A DNA stretch of 64,000 nt, from contig NZ_JACXAC010000003.1 in the NCBI RefSeq assembly GCF_014699055.1, forward strand, positions 496,001 to 560,000, given 5' to 3'. Under the pieces are notes generated by a model. That model saw nothing but the letters and a program-made list of their open reading frames with translations, ran no database searches and had not been told where the DNA came from. The stretch is from Hymenobacter armeniacus. GTDB taxonomy: Bacteria > Bacteroidota > Bacteroidia > Cytophagales > Hymenobacteraceae. How positions within the stretch are numbered: the stretch's first letter is position 1; every line of letters starts with the position of its first letter. Shown piece by piece: positions 42,561 through 51,086 of the stretch. The translations under genes and the position numbers were made by a program.

Positions 42561-43691
42561 TCAGCTTGATACCACTTCCTCCGCGCGTTCGGCTTCCTTG
42601 CTGGGCGGGTTGATTTTGCGGCCGCGCGGGGTTTCCTCGTCGCCCAGCAGCATGCCCCAGGGCTTGAGGGACGGAATGCGGTCGAACACGATTTTGAGGA
42701 TGGCGATGACCGGCAGGGCCAGAAACATGCCCGCCACGCCGCCGATGGCGTTGCCCACCAGCACGCCCACGATGGCCACCAGCGCGTTGACCTTGATTTT
42801 GGAGGCCACGATGCGCGGGATGAGGTAGTGGTTGTCGATGAACTGAATGACCATGTAGGCGGCCACCACCGCCACGGCGTGCCCGTAGCCGGGCTTGGTC
42901 ACAAAGGCCATGAGCACCGGCAACGCAATGGCGATGAGCCCGCCGATGTAAGGAATGAAGTTCAGCAGCGCGCCCAGCACGCCCAGCAGCAGCCCGTACG
43001 GCACCCCGATGATGAGCAGCGCCGTGGTGTTCAGCGTGGCCACAATGCTGGCTTCGATGAGCAGGCCCACCATGTAGCTCTGGATGGTGGCCTTGCTTTC
43101 GTGCAGCACGTCGGCCACGTTTTGGTCTTGCCGCCGGCCCGAAAACACCTGGGTCAGAAAATCTATCAGCCGCCGCTGGTACAGAAACAGCAAAAAGATG
43201 TAAACCGGAATGAGCGTGACCACCACCGCCAGCCCCGACACCGCCGAGAGCGTGCCGCCCAGCAGCGCCGACGCCCGGTTGCCGGCCTCGCTGAGGTAGC
43301 CCTGCAGCTTTTGGTCGCTCACGCCAAAGCGCGATTGCAGCCATTGGTGCACCTGGGCGGAGGTTTCGGCAAATTTCTTCTTAAACAGCGGCATCTGGCT
43401 CGACAGCTGGGAGGCTTCGAGGTAGATGAAGTAGAGCAGGCCCACTAGCGCGCTCACACCCAGCACCACCGTGAGGGTGATGGCCAGCAGCTTGGGCACC
43501 CGGTGCCGCAGCAGCCACTGCTCCACGGGGTGCAGCATGATGGCGAAGATGGCCGCGAAAAACAGCGGGAAAATGATTTCGCTGGCCGTGTGAATGGTGA
43601 ACACGGCCAGGGCCAGGCCCAGCAAGATGAGCGGCAGTTTCACATAAAGCGGAAATTGCAGCTCGCGGGGACGTTCGTCGAAGTCGGACAT
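42561..43691 (-). CDS. AI-2E family transporter (PerM/TqsA-like)
   Basis: A 376-residue membrane protein with about eight hydrophobic helices and the family layout: an N-terminal pair (LPLILLGLALAVFTIHTASEIIFPLFFAAIF), a soluble loop (about 95-155), then GVPYGLLLGVLGALLNFIPYIGG and NHYLIPRIVASKIKVNALVAI. The family includes TqsA and other exporters; the substrate here is unknown. The ATG giving MSDFDERP is chosen; another in-frame ATG is four codons upstream. The C-terminus is a short charged tail. Confidence 0.9.
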   Translation of the reverse strand: MSDFDERPRELQFPLYVKLPLILLGLALAVFTIHTASEIIFPLFFAAIFAIMLHPVEQWLLRHRVPKLLAITLTVVLGVSALVGLLYFIYLEASQLSSQMPLFKKKFAETSAQVHQWLQSRFGVSDQKLQGYLSEAGNRASALLGGTLSAVSGLAVVVTLIPVYIFLLFLYQRRLIDFLTQVFSGRRQDQNVADVLHESKATIQSYMVGLLIEASIVATLNTTALLIIGVPYGLLLGVLGALLNFIPYIGGLIAIALPVLMAFVTKPGYGHAVAVVAAYMVIQFIDNHYLIPRIVASKIKVNALVAIVGVLVGNAIGGVAGMFLALPVIAILKIVFDRIPSLKPWGMLLGDEETPRGRKINPPSKEAERAEEVVSS

Positions 43692-43787
43692 ATGAAGGAG
43701 CATGTGGCCACGCGGCGAAAGGCCGTCAGCTAAGCGCCGCTTACGGGGCAGGATACGGCGCGTTGCCGGCGTGGCCCGCCCCGTTTC

Positions 43788-44978
43788 TCAGCGCGTGAAA
43801 TCTTCCACCACCTGCACAAACATGGGCGAAGGCACTTCCACGGTTTGGCCGGTGGGCGCCAGCAGGCCGTTTTGCGGGTCGACGCGGAACGTGACCACGT
43901 TGTTGGAGTTCTGGTTGGCCACCAGCAGCAGGCGCCCTGAGGGCGTGAGGCTGAAATTGCGCGGGGTGTTGCCCTGGGTGCTCACGTGCTGAATGGGCGC
44001 CAGCGTGCCATTGGAAGTGTCGATGGCGAACACGGCGATGCTGTTGTGGCCCCGGTTGGAGGCGTAGAGAAACAGGCCGTCGGGCGAGACGTGAATGTCG
44101 GCGCAGGAATTCTGACCAGTGAAGCTCTTGGGCAGCGTGCTCACCGTTTGCAGCTCCTGAAACTTGCCCGCCGCGGCATCATACGCCAGCGCCGTCACGG
44201 TGGAATTCAGCTCGTTAATCAAATACGCCCGCTTGCCATTGGGATGGAAAATGAGGTGTCGCGGCCCCGCGCCGGGCTTGGCCACGAAGGCGGGCTCGGG
44301 CAGGCGGGCCAGCTGGCCCTGGGCGGCGTTGAGGCGGTAGCCCACCACTTGGTCGGTCCCCAGGTCCACGGCGTAGGCGTAGGTGTTGGCCGGGTCGGGC
44401 AGGATGCAGTGCGCGTGCGGGCCGTTCTGGTTTTTGTGCGGGCCGGAGCCCTGGTGATGGTCGGTGGCGGTGGGGGCGGCCAGCTGCCCGTTGGGGCTCA
44501 GGGGCAGCAGGGCCACGTTGCCGCCCACGTAGTTGGCCACCAGGGCCGCCTTTTCGGAACGGTCGAGGCTGATGTAGCAGGGCGAGGCGCCAGCCGACGG
44601 CTGCTGATTGAGCAGCGTGAGCCCGCCGGTGCGCGGGTCGACGGCCAGGGCGCTCACGCCGCCGCTCTTCGCGCCCCGAAACGTCTGCGTCTCGCTCACT
44701 GCGTACATAAACCGGCGCCCGGCGGGCATGGTCAGGTAAGTGGGGCTGGCGCCGCCCCGGTGCGCGCTGATGGGCGTCAGGATGCCCGTAGCGGGCGCGA
44801 GACGGTAGAGGTAAATCGAGTTTTCCTGCTCCGAGCTCACGTTGGTTCCGATGTACACGAGGTAGTCGCGGGAAGCAGTGCCGGCCGCGGGCCGCGCACA
44901 CCCGGCCAGAAACGCGGCAGCAAACAAACCAAGCCCAACAATAGGCAGAGCGAAGCGGAAACGGTTAGGGAACGTCAT
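43788..44978 (-). CDS. lipoprotein of the lactonase (6-phosphogluconolactonase-like) propeller family
   Basis: A 396-residue seven-bladed propeller of the YbhE/lactonase family. The start MTFPNRFRFALPIVG gives a lipobox FLAGC, so the protein is a lipoprotein and not the cytoplasmic PgL form; 20 upstream open codons are rejected. Family blocks include YIGTNVSSEQENSIYLYRL, SPTYLTMP, NYVGGNVALLPL, HCILPDPANTYAYAVDLG, PRHLIFHPNGKRAYLINE and TPRNFSLTPSGRLLLVANQ. It could hydrolyse lactones of sugar acids outside the cytoplasm. It stands alone between the AI-2E gene and the divergent AraC gene. Confidence 0.88.
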   Translation of the reverse strand: MTFPNRFRFALPIVGLGLFAAAFLAGCARPAAGTASRDYLVYIGTNVSSEQENSIYLYRLAPATGILTPISAHRGGASPTYLTMPAGRRFMYAVSETQTFRGAKSGGVSALAVDPRTGGLTLLNQQPSAGASPCYISLDRSEKAALVANYVGGNVALLPLSPNGQLAAPTATDHHQGSGPHKNQNGPHAHCILPDPANTYAYAVDLGTDQVVGYRLNAAQGQLARLPEPAFVAKPGAGPRHLIFHPNGKRAYLINELNSTVTALAYDAAAGKFQELQTVSTLPKSFTGQNSCADIHVSPDGLFLYASNRGHNSIAVFAIDTSNGTLAPIQHVSTQGNTPRNFSLTPSGRLLLVANQNSNNVVTFRVDPQNGLLAPTGQTVEVPSPMFVQVVEDFTR

Positions 44979-45203
44979 GCAAGGAAGTGGCGGGGTGTGG
45001 CTGCAAAAGTGCAACAATTCGGCCGACACGCCGTGCACCCGCCCGAAGCCAGTGCGCCCAGCGGCACACCGCTGTCAACAACCGCACTGCCCTGAACCGA
45101 GCCGCCCGCGGTTTACGGCGGGCAATGCAAGGGCGCCGGCTTGCGTATATTTATCAGCCAATGCTCCAACGGTTCGGCGGCACACCGGCCCTATTCCTGC
45201 GCA

Positions 45204-46025
45204 ATGCACTTCCACCAGCTAGCTCCTCCCGACGACCTGCGCGGCTACGTGCGCTACTTCTGGACCTTGGAAACCACGGGCGAAGCCCCTGCGGCACCCC
45301 AAACCTTCACGACGCTGGCCGACGGCTGCCCGGGCCTCATCACCCAACTCACCCCCGACGCGCCGCTGCAGGGCCGCGCCAACAAGCCCTGGCCGCGCAG
45401 CTTTCTCTACGGCCAAACCACCAGCGCCACCGAAATCGTGGCGCACGGTCCGTTCCAAACGCTCGGCGTGTGCTTTGAGCCTAGCGCGCTGGCGGCCGTT
45501 TTTGGGCTCAATGCCGAGGAACTCACCAATACCTGCCTCGACCTGGCCCTGCTCGATGCGCCGCGGGCCCGTGGCTTGGCCGAAGAACTGGCCGCCCGCC
45601 CAACCGTGGCCGAACGGCTGGCGCAGCTGGCCGACTTTCTGCGCAGCTGCTTCGCGCGGCACCACGCGCCGGTCGATGCCCGCGTGCGCCAGTCGCTAGC
45701 GCAGCTGCAAGCCAGCGGCGGCCGGGTTTCACTGCCCGCCCTGCTCCACGAAGTGGGCATGTCGGAACGGAGCCTGCAACGGAAATTCAAGCACCATGTG
45801 GGCATTTCGCCGCAATTGTTTGCGCGCATCTGCCGCTTCCAGGCTTCGCTGACGCAGCTGCGCGCCAGTCGGTTCGAGAAGCTGTCCGACCTGGCGTTTG
45901 AGCAGGAATACGCCGACCAGTCGCACCACATTCGGGCTTTTCAGGAATTCGCGGGCGCGTCGCCGCTGCGGTTTCGGCAGCAGGCGCAGCCCGGCCTGTC
46001 TGATTTTCCGGCGCTGTTGCGCTAG
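45204..46025 (+). CDS. AraC-family transcriptional regulator
   Basis: A 273-residue regulator. The N-terminal part (residues 1-120: LRGYVRYFWTLE, TTLADGCPGLITQ, FLYGQTTSATEI) is the DUF6597-like ligand domain. The C-terminal AraC domain (about 165-265) has two helix-turn-helix units (LPALLHEVGMSERSLQRKFKHHVGISPQLF and LAFEQEYADQSHHIRAFQEFAGASPLRF). It probably controls the two genes downstream. The start chosen is the second in-frame ATG, immediately before the conserved MHFHQLAPPDDLRGY. Confidence 0.9.
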   Translation: MHFHQLAPPDDLRGYVRYFWTLETTGEAPAAPQTFTTLADGCPGLITQLTPDAPLQGRANKPWPRSFLYGQTTSATEIVAHGPFQTLGVCFEPSALAAVFGLNAEELTNTCLDLALLDAPRARGLAEELAARPTVAERLAQLADFLRSCFARHHAPVDARVRQSLAQLQASGGRVSLPALLHEVGMSERSLQRKFKHHVGISPQLFARICRFQASLTQLRASRFEKLSDLAFEQEYADQSHHIRAFQEFAGASPLRFRQQAQPGLSDFPALLR

Positions 46026-46092
46026 CCTGTCGGATTCATTCTATTTTCTGGGGGTGGGTGACTCGGTCCTTTGTTAAAAAAAACAACAGACA

Positions 46093-46722
46093 ATGAACCT
46101 ACTCGTATTTGGAGCCACCGGCGGCACCGGCCGCCAGCTCGTCGAGCAAGCCCTCGCTCAGGGCCACACCGTCACGGCATTTGCCCGCAACCCCGCCAAG
46201 CTGGCCGTGCAGCACCCCCGCCTGCGCGTGGTGCCCGGCGACGTTCTCGACGCCGCCGCCGTGCGGGCCGCCGTGACCGGGCACGATGCCGTGCTGTCGG
46301 CCCTCGGCGCCCCGGCCGGGCACAAGGCACCCGTGCGCTCAGCCGGCACACGCCACATCTTGGAGGCCATGGCGCAAGCCGGCGTGCGCCGCTTGGTGTG
46401 CCTCACCACCCTGGGCATGGGCGACAGCCGGCCGGCGCTGCCTTTCGCCTACAAATACCTGATAGTGCCTCTGTTCCTGCGCAGCGCCTTCGCCGATTCG
46501 GAAATTCAGGAAGCTTTTATCCGCGACAGCGGGGTGGAGTGGACCATTGCCCGCCCCGCCACCCTCACCAACGGCCCGCACACCGGCCAGTACCGGCACG
46601 GCTTCCCGGCCACCGAGTCCGGCCTGAAAATCAAGATTTCGCGGGCCGACGTGGCCGACTTCATGCTCCGCCAGCTTCACGAGTCCACTTACCTGCGGCA
46701 GGCGGCCAGCCTATCTTATTAA
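46093..46722 (+). CDS. NAD(P)H-binding epimerase/reductase-like protein
   Basis: A 209-residue Rossmann protein of the NmrA/SDR-a5 type. The dinucleotide motif GATGGTGRQLVEQAL is at residues 7-21, followed by GDVLD and DAVLSALG. The region LVCLTTLGMGDSRPA fits the active-site strand without the full YxxxK of classical SDRs. Such proteins act as flavin reductases or sensors of NAD(P). It lies 67 bases after the AraC gene and 28 before a DUF1772 gene, a common small operon. Confidence 0.85.
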   Translation: MNLLVFGATGGTGRQLVEQALAQGHTVTAFARNPAKLAVQHPRLRVVPGDVLDAAAVRAAVTGHDAVLSALGAPAGHKAPVRSAGTRHILEAMAQAGVRRLVCLTTLGMGDSRPALPFAYKYLIVPLFLRSAFADSEIQEAFIRDSGVEWTIARPATLTNGPHTGQYRHGFPATESGLKIKISRADVADFMLRQLHESTYLRQAASLSY

Positions 46723-46750
46723 TCTTTTGCCCCATCCCCAATTCCATTCC

Positions 46751-47269
46751 ATGCAAGGCAGAACCATTGTGCTGGGCCTGGCCACCGCGACGACGGGCCT
46801 GATTGCCGGTGTGTATTACGGCTTCTCCGTGGCCGTCAACCCTGGCTTGGCGCGGTTGCCCGCGCCGGCCTACATCGCAGCCATGCAGGCCATCAACGAG
46901 GTCATTGTAAACCCCTTGTTTGCGGCGAGCTTTTTCGGCGCGCCGCTGCTGCTGCCGCTGGCCACCGTGTTGCACGCCGGGCGGCCGCATTCCCAACGGT
47001 TTCGGCTGCTGGTGGCGGCTTCCGGGCTCTTTCTGGTGGGCAGCCTAGGCGTCACGGTGGGCGGCAACATTCCCCTGAACGACGCGCTGGCCGCTTTTCC
47101 GCTAGCCACGGCTACGCCCGCCGCGGCCGAAGCCGCCCGCGTGCAGTTTGCATCGCCCTGGAACCGCTGGCACACCGTGCGGACGCTGGCCAGCACGGCG
47201 GCTTTGACGTTGGCCGTGGCGGCGTGCCTGGCCTCGCCAACGGGGCGCCCAGCCCTCACGCCGGAGTAA
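46751..47269 (+). CDS. DUF1772 / anthrone-oxygenase-like membrane protein
   Basis: A 172-residue protein with four hydrophobic helices, matching the DUF1772 pattern: GLIAGVYYGFSVAVNPGLARLP, an internal GSLGVTVGGNIPLNDALAAF, then WNRWHTVRTLASTAAL near the end. Some members are annotated as anthrone oxygenases, but the true activity is mostly unknown. It follows the NAD(P)H-binding gene. The gap from 47270 to 47470 shows nothing I can name. Confidence 0.85.
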   Translation: MQGRTIVLGLATATTGLIAGVYYGFSVAVNPGLARLPAPAYIAAMQAINEVIVNPLFAASFFGAPLLLPLATVLHAGRPHSQRFRLLVAASGLFLVGSLGVTVGGNIPLNDALAAFPLATATPAAAEAARVQFASPWNRWHTVRTLASTAALTLAVAACLASPTGRPALTPE

Positions 47270-47470
47270 GCAACGAAAATCGCCGACGCCGTATTTGGAA
47301 AGCTGATTACCTTTCCGTTGGTGCTGGAACGGTTCGATAGACTGCCAACCGGCCGCCCAACGCCGGCGGCTTAACGAGGCTCCGCTGCTGGCCCCTTGCG
47401 GAGGCTCCACTCATTGGTCCGGTTCTTTGCCGGCGGCGCGCGTATACCCCGCGCACCAGCCTTTATCCCC

Positions 47471-48640
47471 ATGCCGCAAGAACCCGCTCACCACCAGCCC
47501 GCGGCTTCGGCAGCGGCTGACGCCGCAGCCTTGCGCCAGGAGGCGGCGGCCCCCGACCGCTACGAGCAGAGCCAAGTCCGGTTCCGCACGGTGTTCGAGA
47601 ATGCGCCGCTGGGGCAAAAAATCATCACCCCGGACCTGGTGATTCAGCAAGCCAACCGCGCCGTGGTGGAAATGCTGGGCTGCGCCGGCGTGGACGACCT
47701 GGTGGGGCGCAAAATCCTGGAGTTTTCGCACCCCGACCACCGCGCCGACTGGCAGGAATTGCAAAAGCGCCTGTGGGAGCACAAAATGCCCGCCTTCACC
47801 CTCGAAACCTGCATGGTGCGCGCCGATGGGTCCTCGTTTTGGTGCCGGGTGCATTCGGTGCTTTTTCCCGACGAAGGCGGCGAGCTGGGCTACACCATCC
47901 TCGAAGACATTTCGGCCCGCAAAACCCTCGAAGCCAAGCTCCGGCGCCTCTACGACGCCCAGGAAACCATCCTGCAGCTGGCCACCCACGACCTTAAAGG
48001 CCCTGTGGCCCACATCGAGTTGCTCACCGACCTGCTGCAGCGCGAGGTGGCCAGCCGCGCCGGCCAGGCCCCGCCGCCGCCCGAAATGGTGCACTACCTC
48101 GGCCTCATTCAGGCCGCGTGCGCCCACGCCAACGCCTTGCTTCGCGACGTGCTCTACGTCGGCGACCTCGACCAAAACGGCCTGCAGAAACGCCCCACCG
48201 ACCTGCCCACTTACCTCGCCGCGCAGCTGGACTTGCACCGCCTCGCGGCCCAGGAAAAGGGCATCGCGCTGGCCCTGGACCTGCCCCCGGCCTCCTTGCA
48301 AGCGAGCCTGCACCCCGAAAAATTCGGCCGCGTGCTGGACAACCTGTTGCACAACGCCTTGAAGTTTACGCCGGCCGGCGGCACCGTCACGGTGGGCGTG
48401 CGCGAGCACGACGGCCGGGCCCGCCTCTCGGTGCAGGACACCGGCATCGGCATCCCCGGCAAGCTGCACAACAACCTGTTCGACAAATTCAACCCCACCC
48501 GCCGGGCCGGCCTCAGCGGAGAAACCACCACCGGCCTGGGCCTGTTCATCGCCAGGCAAATCGTGGAGCTGCACGGCGGCCACATCTGGCTCGAAAGCCG
48601 CGAAAAGCAAGGCTCCACCTTTTTTATTGAGCTGGCTTAA
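47471..48640 (+). CDS. PAS-domain sensor histidine kinase
   Basis: A 389-residue soluble kinase without membrane helices. A PAS domain spans about 34-150 (RTVFENAPLGQKI, VGRKILEFSHPDHRADW, GYTILEDISARK). The HisKA helix has H173 in ATHDLKGPVAHIE. The HATPase domain has its N-box (DNLLHNALKFTP), DTGIGIP and TTGLGLFIARQIVE, so it should be active. A cytoplasmic signal is likely. No response regulator is adjacent. The stop codon is followed after 5 bases by a tRNA-like 3' fragment. Confidence 0.9.
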   Translation: MPQEPAHHQPAASAAADAAALRQEAAAPDRYEQSQVRFRTVFENAPLGQKIITPDLVIQQANRAVVEMLGCAGVDDLVGRKILEFSHPDHRADWQELQKRLWEHKMPAFTLETCMVRADGSSFWCRVHSVLFPDEGGELGYTILEDISARKTLEAKLRRLYDAQETILQLATHDLKGPVAHIELLTDLLQREVASRAGQAPPPPEMVHYLGLIQAACAHANALLRDVLYVGDLDQNGLQKRPTDLPTYLAAQLDLHRLAAQEKGIALALDLPPASLQASLHPEKFGRVLDNLLHNALKFTPAGGTVTVGVREHDGRARLSVQDTGIGIPGKLHNNLFDKFNPTRRAGLSGETTTGLGLFIARQIVELHGGHIWLESREKQGSTFFIELA

Positions 48641-48645
48641 AGTGT

Positions 48646-48670
48646 GCCGGTTCGACTCCGGCTCCGAATA
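48646..48670 (+). other. tRNA 3'-end-like fragment, probable attachment site
   Basis: The bases form a T-arm of GCCGG / TTCGACT / CCGGC (5-bp stem, 7-base loop with the TTCGA core) followed by a 7-base TCCGAAT and a single A, exactly the layout of the last 25 bases of a tRNA. The 5' part of a tRNA is absent: the histidine-kinase coding region occupies that position. Such displaced 3' ends are left by integrases that insert in tRNA genes. No second copy was found in the window. Confidence 0.55.
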
Positions 48671-48677
48671 GAACAAA

Positions 48678-48715
48678 AAAGCCGGCCCCTCTCATCCGTG
48701 AGAGGGGCCGGCTTT
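48678..48715. terminator. strong hairpin next to the tRNA-like fragment
   Basis: A 17-bp perfect stem (AAAGCCGGCCCCTCTCA / TGAGAGGGGCCGGCTTT) with a 4-base loop. A-runs before and T-runs after make it terminator-like on both strands, stronger on the minus strand. It fits the native terminator of a tRNA gene. Confidence 0.75.
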
Positions 48716-48846
48716 CGATTACCTAGTACCCGGAGCCGGGGTAGCGCCCAGCCTCAAAAACGAGACGCTAACTCCTTGATTGACTTCCGGTAGTGTGAAA
48801 ATTAATTAGTCGTGAAAATAAACAGGTGGCGTAGCAGGGCGCGTAA

Positions 48847-48871
48847 CCACCTGAACTGCTTTTCCAGGTGG
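48847..48871 (-). terminator. short hairpin after the S24 repressor gene
   Basis: CCACCTG / CAGGTGG (7 bp) with an 11-base loop lies directly beyond the repressor stop codon on the minus strand. The loop contains an A/T run but no clear U-tract follows, so its terminator role is tentative. Confidence 0.35.
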
Positions 48872-49765
48872 CTACACCAGCCGCAGCTGCTCGTTGCGGC
48901 CCGTAATCCGCTCCATCATTTCCAGCAGCCGGCCGCGCATATCCGAGGAGTCCCGCGCCATGATTTCCAGCAGGCCCGCCACCCGCTCAAAGGCTTCTTC
49001 CTTGTTGGCCGGTACCCGCGTGGTCAGGATGCCGCGCACCTCCCAGATTTCCCAGATTGTTTCACGGGGAATGAAGTGAGGGGAGAAGTAGGAGTTATCC
49101 GACAGCAGCTCTACTTCCTCGTCGCCGTTCTGAATGGGTTTGGGAATGCGCTTCACCATCATGGTTTCGTCGGTCACCACCACGTACACGTGGCGGGGCT
49201 TCACCATGCGCCAGTCGTCCACGCAGCGCGCAATTACCACGTCGCTGGTCCACAGCGTCGGCTCCATGCTGGAGCCTTCCACCTCAAAGGCCCGGTGCGA
49301 TTTGCCCGAGAACTGCGGCAGCGCCAGCAGCTCCAGGTCCATTTCTTTTAACAGTTGGGGTTTCTCTCGCGCCAACTGGTAGCCGGCCTGCGCCGGTGTT
49401 GGCACCAGCATGATGCCTTCGTCGCCCGCCATGTTGAGCGTAATGACCGCTGGAGCGTGCATCCCACCATAGTGCACATGTGCCTGCTCATTAGCAGGCT
49501 TTTTTGTCGTTTTGGGTTCTTCAGCAGCTTTGGCCGGGGTCAGCATTTCCCCATTGCCCAGCAGCAGCCAACCCGGGTTTACCTCCGGGTAAGTCTGCAG
49601 CACTTCCACCAGCGTGTCAAAGCCAGGCTTGAACTTGTGGCCAATAAAGTTGTACAATTTCGTCGGCCGGTCGTGTCCAAGTTTCTTGGCAGCACCATAA
49701 ACAGAGTCTCCATAGTGCTCAATTATAGCTGCAAGGCGGTCGCCAATCTGCTTTTGTTGTTCCAT
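48872..49765 (-). CDS. S24-family phage-type repressor
   Basis: A 297-residue protein. An N-terminal helix-turn-helix of the CI type (residues 8-65, GDSVYGAAKKLG, PTKLYNFIGHKFKPGFDTL) is followed by a linker rich in Lys, Pro and Ala (78-95), then a LexA/UmuD-like peptidase domain. Catalytic S166 (EGSSMEP) and K205 (MMVKRI) are both present. A127-G128 in PAQAGYQ fits the self-cleavage position. It should repress the lytic or mobile genes and be inactivated by RecA filaments. It is divergent from the small Cro-like gene, with an operator-like palindrome between. Confidence 0.85.
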   Translation of the reverse strand: MEQQKQIGDRLAAIIEHYGDSVYGAAKKLGHDRPTKLYNFIGHKFKPGFDTLVEVLQTYPEVNPGWLLLGNGEMLTPAKAAEEPKTTKKPANEQAHVHYGGMHAPAVITLNMAGDEGIMLVPTPAQAGYQLAREKPQLLKEMDLELLALPQFSGKSHRAFEVEGSSMEPTLWTSDVVIARCVDDWRMVKPRHVYVVVTDETMMVKRIPKPIQNGDEEVELLSDNSYFSPHFIPRETIWEIWEVRGILTTRVPANKEEAFERVAGLLEIMARDSSDMRGRLLEMMERITGRNEQLRLV

Positions 49766-49769
49766 TTTG

Positions 49770-49788
49770 TTTTACACAAGTGTTAAAA
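49770..49788. promoter_or_regulatory. operator-like palindrome between repressor and Cro-like gene
   Basis: TTTTA-CAC-AA-GTG-TTAAAA is a near-perfect dyad, 5 bases upstream of the repressor ATG on the minus strand. It is the most likely operator of the divergent control region, by position and symmetry only. Confidence 0.5.
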
Positions 49789-49863
49789 CTAATTTGGCAG
49801 TTCAAATTTGTTGTTGTAAAATTGTCCTGCTTCGGAATCAAAGTTAAACAATCGGCAAACAAA

Positions 49864-50133
49864 ATGGAACACATAGCAAAGAAAATTTCAGAGCAGCGTC
49901 ACCTTTTCGGCAAGCGCAGCAACTACACGGCCCGCATCATCGCCAACTTAGAGGCTAAGGGCAAGGCATTTACGCGCCAGCAGGTCTACAATGTCGTGTC
50001 CGGCCGCTACTTCAACATGGACGTGGCCGAGGCCTTCTTCGAAGAGCTGGCCGCGGAAATAAAGCGCCGCGCCGACCTCGAAACCTTGGCTAACGGTCAG
50101 TCCGTGGCCTTGAGCCCCCAAGTTCCCGCGTAG
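49864..50133 (+). CDS. small Cro-like phage protein
   Basis: An 89-residue protein divergent from the S24 repressor. The sequence EHIAKKISEQRHLFGKRSNYTARIIANLEAKGKAFTRQQVYNVVSGRYFNMDVAEAFFEELAAEI is helical, with a likely helix-turn-helix (FTRQQVYNVVSGRY). Its position is that of a Cro regulator in phage control regions. I do not recognise a named family. It starts 3 bases before the next ATG ends its gap (50136), so the early genes are tightly packed. An ATG 28 codons later than the first in-frame start is selected because it begins the helical domain. Confidence 0.65.
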   Translation: MEHIAKKISEQRHLFGKRSNYTARIIANLEAKGKAFTRQQVYNVVSGRYFNMDVAEAFFEELAAEIKRRADLETLANGQSVALSPQVPA

Positions 50134-50135
50134 CC

Positions 50136-50477
50136 ATGCAAGTCGCCCTGCTAGTCCCCGAACAGGAGTGGCGGCAGCTGCTGGCCGACGTGCAGCGCCT
50201 CAAAGCCACCGAGGCCGCCACCCCGGCCGCCCCGCCAACTCCACCGCCCGCGCCCGACCGTATCCTGACCGTGCGCGAGGCTGCCCACTACATGCGCCTC
50301 AAGCCCGAAGGCGTCCGCAATGCCCGCCGCGCCGGTCGCCTGTCCGGCCTGCGCCTCAACGAGAAGGAGTGGGGCTTCCGCCAGTCGGAGCTCGACCGCT
50401 ACCTGTCCCGCTACAACCGCCGGCCCCTCGACGGGCCCCCAACCCCCACGCCGTCACCGCTCCGGGTGGCCGCCTAA
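50136..50477 (+). CDS. MerR/excisionase-type helix-turn-helix protein
   Basis: A 113-residue protein. The N-terminal half is helical (EQEWRQLLADVQRL) with a Pro/Ala linker. The second half is an HTH_17-type domain: ILTVREAAHYMRLKPEGVRNARRAGRLSGLRLNEKEWGFRQSELDRYLSRY. Such small proteins are excisionases or DNA-binding regulators in phages and integrative elements. It starts 2 bases after the preceding stop and belongs to the early operon of the replication module. Confidence 0.75.
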   Translation: MQVALLVPEQEWRQLLADVQRLKATEAATPAAPPTPPPAPDRILTVREAAHYMRLKPEGVRNARRAGRLSGLRLNEKEWGFRQSELDRYLSRYNRRPLDGPPTPTPSPLRVAA

Positions 50478-50489
50478 ACCCGCCTTGTC

Positions 50490-51086
50490 ATGTCCCAGCT
50501 ATTGCCCCTCGTCGGCCCGGCCACCACTGACGGCCCCGCGCCTGCGCGCTCCCTCATCACCATCCAGAAGGTAAAAGTCAAAGACCAGCGCCTCACCTGC
50601 GAATTCACCGAGCAGCGCACCGACGACGCCCCCCCGCGCGCCTTCGCCCTTACCTGCACCGAGTAGGTGCACCCCGACCTCCTCCACGCCCTCAGCCGCC
50701 TCGTGCCGCACCTGTGCCTGCTCACCGAGCAGCTGGCCGAAACGTCCGATTACTGGCCCGACGACGCCGAAGAGCTGCCCGCGCTGTTCGAAACCTTCCG
50801 CGTCACCGGCTTCTCCCTGGCCCGCCACCAGGGCGGCGCCACGCTCATCGGCCAGCGCGAGCTCACCGGCGGCCGGGTGCTCAACCTGACCACGCCCTAT
50901 CAATCCTTCGACGACGAGCTGGCCACCTACCCCTACGCCGGCCTGCTCGAAACCACCCTGGCCATTGTCCTCACCGAGGTCGAAGCCGCCCTGCGCGGCA
51001 AGTGCACCGACTACCGCCAGCTCGACCTGTTCGACGCCCCCGCCCCCGATTCCATCACTTTGGTGCCCACGCCCCCGCAGGCATGA
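50490..51086 (+). pseudogene. phage early gene interrupted by an in-frame TAG
   Basis: The frame from ATG 50490 reads MSQLLPLVGPATTDG... LITIQKVKVKDQRLTCEFTEQ... FALTCTE, then TAG at 50664-50666, and continues in the same frame from GTG: VHPDLLHALSRLVPHLCLLTEQL... to a TGA at 51084-51086. The two halves together (about 198 residues) look like one small phage protein in which a residue after CTE mutated to amber. They might instead be two overlapping-frame genes, the second starting at GTG 50667. Its last four bases overlap the next gene as ATGA. Confidence 0.7.

Noticed and set aside
48595..48670. A complete tRNA gene ending at 48670
   Set aside because: The 5' acceptor strand that should read ATTCGGA is absent, and the coding end of the histidine kinase fills the space.
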